From: an uncultured Tolumonas sp.
Lineage (GTDB): Bacteria > Pseudomonadota > Gammaproteobacteria > Enterobacterales > Aeromonadaceae
DNA length: 5,529 nt
Reading direction: 5' to 3'
NCBI GenBank assembly: GCA_903931645.1
Contig: CAIZDF010000357.1
Coordinates: 1-5,529, forward strand
In this document: in pieces, positions 1-5,529 of the stretch
Position numbering within the stretch: position 1 is the stretch's first letter
How the letters are laid out: every line of letters starts with the position of its first letter
Made by a program: the position numbers and the translations under genes
The notes under the pieces: generated by a model
What the model was told of the DNA's origin: nothing
The model's database searches: none
Seen by the model: only the letters and a program-made list of their open reading frames with translations

Positions 1-25
1 AGTTCGAGTCTCGTTTCCCGCTCCA
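1..25 (+). tRNA. tRNA-Gly(GCC), 3' end only (cut by window edge)
   Basis: These 25 bases are identical to the last 25 bases of the complete tRNA-Gly at 51-126. They cover the end of the T-stem, the T-loop (TTCGAGT), the 3' half of the acceptor stem (TTCCCGC), discriminator T and encoded CCA. The rest of the gene lies before the window. The anticodon is not visible; the GCC identity is inferred from the exact match to the next copy. It is part of a tandem tRNA-Gly array with a 25-base spacer (26-50). Confidence 0.9.
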
Positions 26-50
26 AATCAGTTTATTACACAATTGCGAC

Positions 51-126
<76 letters not shown>

Positions 127-150
127 ATCGCTTGTCTTCTCTTCTGCTGT

Positions 151-156
151 GGAGAG
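151..156 (+). promoter_or_regulatory. Ribosome binding site of the SPFH gene
   Basis: GGAGAG lies six bases before the ATG at 163. This fixes the start of the SPFH protein and argues against the longer in-frame reading from TTG at 82, which would begin in the anticodon loop of the tRNA. Confidence 0.8.
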
Positions 157-162
157 TGTGTG

Positions 163-1074
163 ATGAGTAATCTCTTTTCTATACCTTCAAATCCAAATCA
201 AGCTTCACCAAAATCACACCCTAAGGCGATTATTGCAATTTTAGTGGTTGTTTTGATTGTCTTTTCTATCATTAGCTCGTATTTCACCGTCGATCAGGGT
301 GAGCGTGGTATTGTTTTACGATTTGGTGCTTTTCAGCGCATCGCTGAACCCGGTTTTAACCTCAAATTACCGCTAATTGAAACCTCGCATACCATTAGTG
401 TGCAAACGCAGGTATCGCATTTCAAACTGCCAGCCTATTCGCGTGATCAACAACCAGCCAATCTGGAAGTTTCGATTAACTGGCATGCACAAGAAAGTGA
501 ATTACAGAAGATCTATGCTGAGTTTGGTTCACTGGCATCACTGGAATCTCGCATTATCCAGCCTCGTTTGCCACAGGCAGTGAAAACGATTTTTGGTAGT
601 TATGCTGCTGCCAGCTCTATCCAAAATCGCGCCAAATTAAATACCGATGTCTACGATGCGGTCGCTAAGGTGTTGCAAGGGCCGATCGTGATTGAAAGTG
701 TGCAGTTGGAAAATATCGATTTTTCTGATGCGTATGAGCAGTCTGTTGAGCAACGCATGTTAGCGGAAGTGGAAGTTGCTAAATTACAGCAAAATGCACT
801 ACGTGAAAAAGTGCAGGCTGAGATTACGGTGACGCAGGCGAAAGCGCATGCCGAAAGTGTCAAACAGCAAGCCGCGGCCGAAGCAGAAGCTACCCGCATT
901 AAAGGGGAAGCCGAAGCCTCAGCGATTAAAGCGAAGGGGGATGCTCTGCGGCAGAATCCGAACTTGGTTGAACTGATCAAAGCGGAACGTTGGAATGGTA
1001 CCCTACCGCAAACGATGTTACCGAATAGTGCAGTGCCATTTATTGATGTAAAAAATAAACCCGCCAGTGAATAA
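163..1074 (+). CDS. Prohibitin-like SPFH/Band 7 membrane protein
   Basis: This 303-residue protein has a short polar N-terminus with Lys/His before one transmembrane segment (about residues 22-41), an SPFH/Band 7 domain from about 42 to 200 that opens with the family-typical VDQGERGIVLRFG, and an Ala/Glu/Lys-rich coiled-coil region (about 196-262) with EAEA repeats. It ends with ERWNGTLPQTMLP, a tail typical of bacterial prohibitin homologues. SPFH proteins form large ring or cage oligomers in membranes and often bind membrane proteases such as FtsH (HflK/HflC, prohibitins). The basic residues before the membrane segment suggest the N-terminus is cytoplasmic and the bulk periplasmic, as in HflK/HflC. 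It is not HflC or HflK itself by position or sequence. The start is set by GGAGAG at 151. No separate promoter is obvious in the 36 bases after the tRNA, so it may be transcribed with the tRNAs. The exact role is unknown. Confidence 0.93.
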   Translation: MSNLFSIPSNPNQASPKSHPKAIIAILVVVLIVFSIISSYFTVDQGERGIVLRFGAFQRIAEPGFNLKLPLIETSHTISVQTQVSHFKLPAYSRDQQPANLEVSINWHAQESELQKIYAEFGSLASLESRIIQPRLPQAVKTIFGSYAAASSIQNRAKLNTDVYDAVAKVLQGPIVIESVQLENIDFSDAYEQSVEQRMLAEVEVAKLQQNALREKVQAEITVTQAKAHAESVKQQAAAEAEATRIKGEAEASAIKAKGDALRQNPNLVELIKAERWNGTLPQTMLPNSAVPFIDVKNKPASE

Positions 1075-1093
1075 TCAGTAATGTTCACACATT

Positions 1094-1124
1094 AAAAGCC
1101 TCGTCTGAACAACGAGGCTTTTTT
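1094..1124 (+). terminator. Intrinsic terminator between convergent genes
   Basis: A perfect 11-base-pair stem, AAAAGCCTCGT (1094-1104) with ACGAGGCTTTT (1112-1122), has a 7-base loop, and its T-run extends to 1124. It lies 20 bases after the SPFH stop codon and six bases before the end of the converging kinase gene. On the reverse strand the hairpin is followed by TTTTAAT, so it probably stops both transcripts, though more weakly in that direction. Confidence 0.93.
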
Positions 1125-1129
1125 ATGGG

Positions 1130-1867
1130 CTAAATTTGGCTTTCTGCAAATAACGCTGCGCCAATAATCCCAGCCTGGTTCAGACTATGCGCCGGTAGCA
1201 CTAATGCTTTGGTGTGCAGGTAAGGCTGGAATTGCGCCATGTGTTCAGCAATGCCACCGCCAATGATGAATCGATCAGGATTAAACACAAACTCCAAATG
1301 ATTCAGATATTCATTAAATCGAATTCCCCATTCCTGCCAGCTTAAATTTTGCTTGATGCGTACCGACTCAGCACAATAACGCTCGGCAATACTATCGCCA
1401 AAACGTACATGTCCCAGTTCGGTATTCGGGTGTAACTGACCATTCACAAATACCGCCGAACCAATCCCAGTACCAATTGTAAGCAAAATAGTGACACCAC
1501 GATTATTTTGACCGGCACCAAAACGCATTTCAGCCATCCCAGCGGCATCGGCATCATTAACCACGAAACAAGGATGACCAGTTATTTGGGTAAACAGAGT
1601 TTGTGCATCGGTGTTGATCCAGCTCGGATCGATATTACTGGCACTGTAAGCAACGCCATGATGTACGGTGGCGGGGAAACCGCAGCCAATCGGCCCAGAC
1701 CACGCTAAGTCTGCAACCACTTGCGCCAGACTGCTGGCTATATTTTCCGGTGTGGCGGGTTGTGGTGTCGGAATGCGTTTATGTTCGCTGATGAGTTCGC
1801 CGGTTTGTGTTTCGACCACCGCTGCCTTGATACCGGTACCACCAATATCGACCCCTAAAATACGCAT
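1130..1867 (-). CDS. ppgK: ROK-family polyphosphate glucokinase (PPGK type)
   Basis: This 245-residue kinase probably phosphorylates glucose to glucose 6-phosphate, using inorganic polyphosphate and perhaps ATP. The N-terminal phosphate-binding motif DIGGTGIK is at 7-14. It is followed by RIPTPQPATP (31-40), a stretch I know from polyphosphate glucokinases. The sugar site and catalytic base lie in NDADAAG (104-110, D105 the likely base), then TIGTGIGS (130-137), NTELGH (148-153) and IIGGG (201-205). The CxCGxxGC zinc motif of many ROK proteins is absent, as in PPGKs. The length fits PPGKs (about 250-270), which are best known from Actinobacteria. The start ATG (1865-1867) has AAGGA upstream that overlaps the queG stop codon, so it is probably co-transcribed with queG and translationally coupled to it. 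The phosphate donor cannot be proven from sequence; glucomannokinase or ATP-only activity are alternatives. Confidence 0.9.
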   Translation of the reverse strand: MRILGVDIGGTGIKAAVVETQTGELISEHKRIPTPQPATPENIASSLAQVVADLAWSGPIGCGFPATVHHGVAYSASNIDPSWINTDAQTLFTQITGHPCFVVNDADAAGMAEMRFGAGQNNRGVTILLTIGTGIGSAVFVNGQLHPNTELGHVRFGDSIAERYCAESVRIKQNLSWQEWGIRFNEYLNHLEFVFNPDRFIIGGGIAEHMAQFQPYLHTKALVLPAHSLNQAGIIGAALFAESQI

Positions 1868-1873
1868 ACATCA

Positions 1874-1878
1874 TCCTT
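1874..1878 (-). promoter_or_regulatory. Ribosome binding site of the kinase gene, overlapping the queG stop
   Basis: On the reverse strand the queG stop TAA (1879-1877) runs straight into TAAGGA, so the AAGGA of the kinase ribosome binding site shares bases with the stop codon. The spacing to the kinase ATG at 1867 is six bases. This layout favours reinitiation or coupling by ribosomes finishing queG. Confidence 0.75.
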
Positions 1879-3004
1879 AAGCATGTTCTGGTAAGCCTTT
1901 ATAAATACAACGGATCAACCGTGCATGTTTTTTATCGTCAGCTATTTTTTTTGTGTGTAATTGCTGTAAAGCCCAGTCAATATGTTCCTGCACCAGTTCG
2001 GTGGTTGCGCCCTGTTTTGCCTGTAACGCCTGAATTACCTCGTCTGATACTGGGCCATTGCCGAGCGCAACCGCAATATTACGTTGCCATTTCTCAAAAC
2101 CTATACGGCGTATTGGGCTGCCCTCAGTGGTTTTGAGAAAGGTTTTTTCATCCCATGACCACAGCGTCAGCAGTTCTGGTGTATGTAATTCGTGACGTGG
2201 AGAAAAGTCGTGCTCTGCAGAGGTGACGGCATAACGATTCCACGGGCAAATCAATTGGCAATCGTCACAACCATAAATACGGTTGCCAATTAGCGGACGA
2301 AATTCTTCCGGGATCGGGCCATCCAACTCGATGGTCAGATAAGAGATACAACGGCGGGCATCCAGCTGATAGGGCGCTACAATCGCACCTGTTGGGCAGA
2401 TCTGCAGGCAGGCACTACAGTTCCCGCAAGAAGGCTGCGTTGGCTCATCGACTGGTAAGGCTAAATCCATCAATAATTCGCCGAGAAAGAAAAAGGAACC
2501 AGCTTGCTGGTTAATGAGCAGGGTGTGTTTTCCTGTCCAGCCTAAGCCCGCTTTATAGGCCAGCGGGCGTTCCATGATCGGGGCGGAGTCGACAAATGGC
2601 CGAAATTGTAGATCACCGGTGGCGTGCTGGATGCGTTCGCCGAGTTGTTTTAGTCGATTGCGTAAGACTTTGTGGTAGTCGCGGCCGAGTGCGTAACGGC
2701 TGATATAGCCTTGTGTTGGGTTATCCAGCACTTCGGCAATTTTCGCCAGCGGGGGCAGATAGTTCATGCGCACAGACACTACGGAACGAGTACCCGGCTG
2801 TAGCTCGGCGGGGCGGGCACGCATTAAACCATAGCGTGCCATATATTCCATTTCACCATGATAATTCTGCGCAAGCCAGCTTTCCAATTGTGGCTCTTCA
2901 CTGGTTAAATCGCAGTCTGTGATCCCGACCTGATCAAAGCCTAGCTCTTGCCCCCATTGCTTGATATCGTGAGCTAACTTTTGCAAATCGAGTGTGGTCG
3001 TCAT
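1877..3004 (-). CDS. queG: Epoxyqueuosine reductase QueG
   Basis: QueG catalyses the last step of queuosine synthesis, reducing epoxyqueuosine to queuosine at the wobble base of tRNAs with GUN anticodons (Asp, Asn, His, Tyr). It is a cytoplasmic cobalamin and iron-sulfur enzyme. The 375 residues match the E. coli length (379) and align throughout. The N-terminal cobalamin-binding part includes the conserved SRYALGRDYHK (102-112) and FVDSAP (137-142), whose D139 corresponds to the proposed catalytic Asp. The two [4Fe-4S] clusters are served by C193, C196, C199, C203 and C219, C246, C249, C253, within CGNCSACLQICP and CDDCQLICPWN. The C-terminal part (about 285-375, IRRIGFEKWQRNIAVALGN) is the HEAT-like tRNA-recognition region. 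All key residues are present. The start ATG overlaps the start codon of the divergent nnr, and no strong ribosome binding site is visible upstream, so initiation may be weak. Confidence 0.98.
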   Translation of the reverse strand: MTTTLDLQKLAHDIKQWGQELGFDQVGITDCDLTSEEPQLESWLAQNYHGEMEYMARYGLMRARPAELQPGTRSVVSVRMNYLPPLAKIAEVLDNPTQGYISRYALGRDYHKVLRNRLKQLGERIQHATGDLQFRPFVDSAPIMERPLAYKAGLGWTGKHTLLINQQAGSFFFLGELLMDLALPVDEPTQPSCGNCSACLQICPTGAIVAPYQLDARRCISYLTIELDGPIPEEFRPLIGNRIYGCDDCQLICPWNRYAVTSAEHDFSPRHELHTPELLTLWSWDEKTFLKTTEGSPIRRIGFEKWQRNIAVALGNGPVSDEVIQALQAKQGATTELVQEHIDWALQQLHTKKIADDKKHARLIRCIYKGLPEHA

Positions 3005-3005
3005 G
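3002..3005. other. Overlapping divergent start codons (CATG) of queG and nnr
   Basis: The palindrome CATG holds the reverse-strand ATG of queG (3004-3002) and the forward ATG of nnr (3003-3005), which share two bases. There is no intergenic region, so each gene's ribosome binding site and promoter must lie inside the other gene's coding sequence. Both starts give the expected family N-termini. Confidence 0.8.
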
Positions 3006-4535
3006 AATCACAGCGCACCGGTTATCATCAAAGTACGCGAGAGTTTACCACAGTACAGTTGGCGCACCGAACAGATCCGCCAGATGGAACAACAGCTGAT
3101 TGCGGCGCAACATATCTCTATTTATCAACTGATGTTACGTGCGGGTGAAGCGCTCTTTCATACGTTGCAACACTGCTGGCCGAAAGCCCGTCACCTCTGG
3201 ATCTTTTGTGGGAAGGGTAATAACGGCGGCGATGGTTATGTGTTGGCGCGTTTGGCAAAACAAGCGGGTTATAGCGTCCAGCTCGCTGCTTTTGATGAAC
3301 CTGCTCCCGGTATTCCGGCGGAACAAGCCCGGCATGATTGGCTGAAAGCAGGTGGTTCTTGTGGCTCGTTACAATCCCTGCATGGTCAGCCTGATGTCAT
3401 CATCGATGCTTTGTTAGGTATCGGCCCGTCTACGACACTGCGCGGCGATTTATTAGCATGGATCCAGTTTATCAATCGACAAACATCACCAGTGCTGGCT
3501 GTCGATATCCCAAGTGGGTTAAATGCAGATACTGGTATGCCGCTGGGCGGTGCTGTTCACGCAACAACTACGCTGACATTAGTTGGTTTGAAACCGGGTT
3601 TACTGACCGGTTTGGCTGCTGATTTTACAGGCGAGCTTTATTTCTCATATTTAAAAGACAATCATAGCCAATATTGCGATACGGCTGGCATTCGTCTACT
3701 CGATTACAGCGCTGTTTTGCCGCTGTTACCATTGCGGGCACGTACAGCGCACAAAGGTAATAACGGTAAAGTATTATTGGCGGGTGGTGGTTTAGGCATG
3801 CCCGGAGCGATCCGGTTGGCCGGTGAAGCGGCCTTGCGAGCCGGTGCGGGCTTAGTGCGGGTATTTTGCCATCCTGATAATCAATTGCTGGTCTTTTCTG
3901 GGCGACCTGAACTGATGTTATGCCAGAGTCTTACTGCTGACACGCTGGCATGGCCTGATGTGTTAGTGGCTGGCCCTGGGCTTGGCTTCGATGAATGGAG
4001 CAAACGGCAGTGGGAAAATCTCATCTCGTTTCAAGGCCGAATGGTGCTCGATGCTGACGGGTTAAACTGGCTGGCGCAACATCCGCAATCCAGAGCAAAC
4101 TGGGTGTTAACGCCGCACCCAGGCGAAGCTGCCCGCTTATTACATTCTACGGTTACCGATATTCAAGCTGATCGTTTTGCGGCTATTCAGGAATTACACC
4201 ATCGCTATGGTGGCGTGGTATTATTAAAAGGATCAGGCACGCTGATCTTTGATGGCAAACAGATGGCGATTTGCACAGAAGGTAATCCGGGCATGGCCAG
4301 CGGTGGCATGGGCGATATACTTTCTGGCATTATAGCGGCCCTTTTAGCACAAGGGCTGACGTTATTTGATGCAGCTTGTTGCGGCGCACTGCTTCATGGC
4401 AAAGCGGCGAATGAAATTGCCAGAGAACAGGGTGAGCGCGGTATGCTAGCTTCAGATTTATTCTTCTGGTTACAAAAACTGGTCAATCCTCAAAGGTATC
4501 AACATGGGAAAAACGCTGATACGAACACTCGCTGA
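3003..4535 (+). CDS. nnr: Bifunctional NAD(P)HX epimerase/dehydratase Nnr (YjeF)
   Basis: Nnr repairs hydrated NADH and NADPH. The N-terminal domain (about 20-220) epimerises R- and S-NAD(P)HX, and the C-terminal domain (about 230-500) dehydrates S-NAD(P)HX using ADP in bacteria. Numbered from the ATG at 3003 (510 residues; E. coli about 515), the epimerase shows GNNGGDGY (72-79), DALLG (135-139) and DIPSG (168-172). The ribokinase-fold dehydratase shows HKGNNGK (250-256), GPGLG (324-328), DADGLN (350-355), TPHPGE (370-375) and [11 protein letters not shown] (428-438) with the likely catalytic Asp at 438. GTG at 2994 is an in-frame alternative start, but it has no better ribosome binding site; GAG at 2990-2992 sits 10 bases before the ATG. 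The 3' end overlaps tsaE by 32 bases. Its promoter must lie within queG. Confidence 0.97.
   Translation: MNHSAPVIIKVRESLPQYSWRTEQIRQMEQQLIAAQHISIYQLMLRAGEALFHTLQHCWPKARHLWIFCGKGNNGGDGYVLARLAKQAGYSVQLAAFDEPAPGIPAEQARHDWLKAGGSCGSLQSLHGQPDVIIDALLGIGPSTTLRGDLLAWIQFINRQTSPVLAVDIPSGLNADTGMPLGGAVHATTTLTLVGLKPGLLTGLAADFTGELYFSYLKDNHSQYCDTAGIRLLDYSAVLPLLPLRARTAHKGNNGKVLLAGGGLGMPGAIRLAGEAALRAGAGLVRVFCHPDNQLLVFSGRPELMLCQSLTADTLAWPDVLVAGPGLGFDEWSKRQWENLISFQGRMVLDADGLNWLAQHPQSRANWVLTPHPGEAARLLHSTVTDIQADRFAAIQELHHRYGGVVLLKGSGTLIFDGKQMAICTEGNPGMASGGMGDILSGIIAALLAQGLTLFDAACCGALLHGKAANEIAREQGERGMLASDLFFWLQKLVNPQRYQHGKNADTNTR
4492..4496 (+). promoter_or_regulatory. Ribosome binding site of tsaE, inside nnr
   Basis: AAAGG lies seven bases before the ATG at 4504, inside the last codons of nnr. 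It supports the start that produces a 32-base overlap and makes tsaE translation independent of termination at the nnr stop. Confidence 0.65.
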
Positions 4536-4971
4536 CAGTGATGCTACCGTCGCGTTAGGTGCAGAGCTTGCTCAGGCGTGTCATCAATCTGCCACCATTT
4601 TTTTGCATGGTGATCTTGGTGCGGGTAAAACAACATTATCGCGTGGCTTTGTGCTCGCGTTAGGTCATCAGGGCAAAGTAAAAAGTCCAACCTATACGCT
4701 GGTTGAAGCGTATGAGTTGCCAAAATGGCAGGTTTATCATTTCGATTTGTATCGTTTAGCTGATCCGGAAGAGCTTGAATTTATGGGGATCCGCGATTAT
4801 TTTGCGCCCGACTGTTTATGTTTAATTGAATGGCCGGAAAAAGGCATGGGCTGGTTACCCACCCCGGATCTTGAAATTACATTGCATTATGAACATGGCG
4901 CCAGACGAGCAGAAATTACCGCCCGTTCGGACATCGGTGAAATTATTATTGCCAGACTGAATCCATCGTGA
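4504..4971 (+). CDS. tsaE: tRNA t6A37 synthesis ATPase TsaE
   Basis: TsaE is the ATPase partner of TsaB and TsaD, which attach threonylcarbamoyl to A37 of ANN-decoding tRNAs in the cytoplasm. It is essential in many bacteria. The 155 residues match the family length (153 in E. coli). The P-loop GDLGAGKTT is at 36-44, the switch region SPTYTLVE at 61-68, the HFDLYRL motif at 79-85 with D81, and the strand CLIEW at 106-110 with E109. The block from [15 protein letters not shown] (86-100) is nearly invariant in gammaproteobacteria. The gene overlaps nnr by 32 bases at its start and amiB by four at its end, so all three are probably on one transcript. Confidence 0.97.
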   Translation: MGKTLIRTLADSDATVALGAELAQACHQSATIFLHGDLGAGKTTLSRGFVLALGHQGKVKSPTYTLVEAYELPKWQVYHFDLYRLADPEELEFMGIRDYFAPDCLCLIEWPEKGMGWLPTPDLEITLHYEHGARRAEITARSDIGEIIIARLNPS

Positions 4972-5529
4972 AAATTAGAATTCTTCTTATTTTATTAGCT
5001 GTATTGGCATGGCCAGCGGCCGCAAATCAAATCAAACAATTACGTATCTCACCGACAAAAGCGATGGTGCGGATGGTGTTTGATCTGGAGAGTCAGCCAA
5101 ATTACAGTTTTACTATTGATACCGGTAAAAATAGCCTGATCATCGATTTTCAGGATATTACGGGAACGCCGTTTCCGGTTCCCCGTACTGCGGGTTGTGA
5201 AGGTTTTTTGCGTAGCATTCGTCGTAACAGCCTGCCAGGTAATGTGGTGCAGGTAGAATTTGCATTGGCGAATGGCGTAAAACCGCAAATTTTCTCATTA
5301 GCCCCACAATCAAACTATCATCATCATCGTCTGGTCATTGATATTAAACCGGGTACTTTGATTGCCAAAAATGGCGTCTCAGGTAATAGCGCCGGATCGC
5401 CTGTACCAGATACTGTACCAACCAAAACGAAAGATGTGCCGTCAGTTGCAGTGGTATCTCGTAATGAAGTCACATCGCCTGCTGTAACGGTAAAAACAGA
5501 AACCACCAGAACACCCGTCGCTGCGTCCA
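4968..5529 (+). CDS. amiB: N-acetylmuramoyl-L-alanine amidase AmiB, N-terminal part (cut by window end)
   Basis: The frame stays open from GTG at 4968 to the window end (187 codons plus one base). It starts with a signal peptide (about residues 1-19, hydrophobic core followed by PAAA before N20), then an AMIN domain (about 20-130, ending near RLVIDIKPG) and the beginning of a Val/Thr/Pro-rich linker. The Amidase_3 zinc-hydrolase domain would lie beyond the window. AmiB-type amidases split septal peptidoglycan in the periplasm during division and are activated by EnvC in E. coli. The identification rests on the signal peptide, AMIN domain and the place after tsaE; AmiC-like alternatives share these domains. 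The GTG start overlaps the tsaE stop TGA (GTGA at 4968-4971), and there is no clear ribosome binding site, so translation is likely coupled to tsaE. Confidence 0.88.
   Translation, partial: MKIRILLILLAVLAWPAAANQIKQLRISPTKAMVRMVFDLESQPNYSFTIDTGKNSLIIDFQDITGTPFPVPRTAGCEGFLRSIRRNSLPGNVVQVEFALANGVKPQIFSLAPQSNYHHHRLVIDIKPGTLIAKNGVSGNSAGSPVPDTVPTKTKDVPSVAVVSRNEVTSPAVTVKTETTRTPVAAS

Noticed and set aside
651..1088. A 145-codon reverse-strand frame opposite the SPFH gene
   Set aside because: It mirrors the Ala/Glu-rich coiled-coil codons, has no recognisable domain and overlaps the gene fully.
2948..2990. TTGATA (2961-2966) as a possible -35 box for nnr
   Set aside because: No acceptable -10 box lies at 16-18 bases; the best candidate matches the consensus poorly.
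5049..5506. Reverse-strand frames of 79 and 60 codons at the window end
   Set aside because: They lie opposite the open amiB frame, which has a signal peptide and AMIN domain; they look like shadows.

Overview
The window looks like chromosomal core DNA from a gammaproteobacterium, with moderate AT content and short gaps between genes. The order tRNA-Gly(GCC) repeats, then queG (reverse), then nnr, tsaE and amiB (forward) is the arrangement I recall from Escherichia coli, where it continues into mutL, miaA and hfq. QueG, Nnr and TsaE resemble the E. coli proteins closely along their length. Two genes not expected from the E. coli layout lie between the tRNA genes and queG: a prohibitin-like SPFH membrane protein and a polyphosphate-glucokinase-type ROK kinase. 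I suspect a member of the Aeromonadales (Tolumonas or Aeromonas type), but this rests on protein similarity from memory and is not proven.

Layout. Bases 1-126 hold the 3' end of one tRNA-Gly(GCC) gene and a complete second copy. The SPFH gene (163-1074, forward) starts only 36 bases after the tRNA, with no terminator between them. It ends at a strong hairpin terminator (1094-1124) that also separates it from the converging kinase gene. The reverse-strand pair queG (3004-1877) then ppgK-like (1867-1130) is a tight two-gene unit; the kinase ribosome binding site overlaps the queG stop codon. From 3003 the forward unit nnr-tsaE-amiB runs to the window edge with each gene overlapping the next (32 and 4 bases). 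amiB starts with GTG and is cut by the window end. The queG and nnr start codons overlap on a single CATG.

Functions. These are mostly housekeeping genes: queuosine tRNA modification (QueG), repair of damaged NAD(P)H (Nnr), t6A tRNA modification (TsaE), septal peptidoglycan splitting (AmiB), glucose phosphorylation probably from polyphosphate (PPGK-like), and a membrane scaffold or protease-partner protein (SPFH). They do not form one pathway. I see no mobile element, CRISPR array, phage gene or new defence-like system. The points worth a second look are gene architecture (overlapping divergent starts, long overlaps, a tRNA-mRNA joint transcript) and the two accessory genes beside the tRNA repeats. 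No stretch longer than 300 bases lacks a gene.
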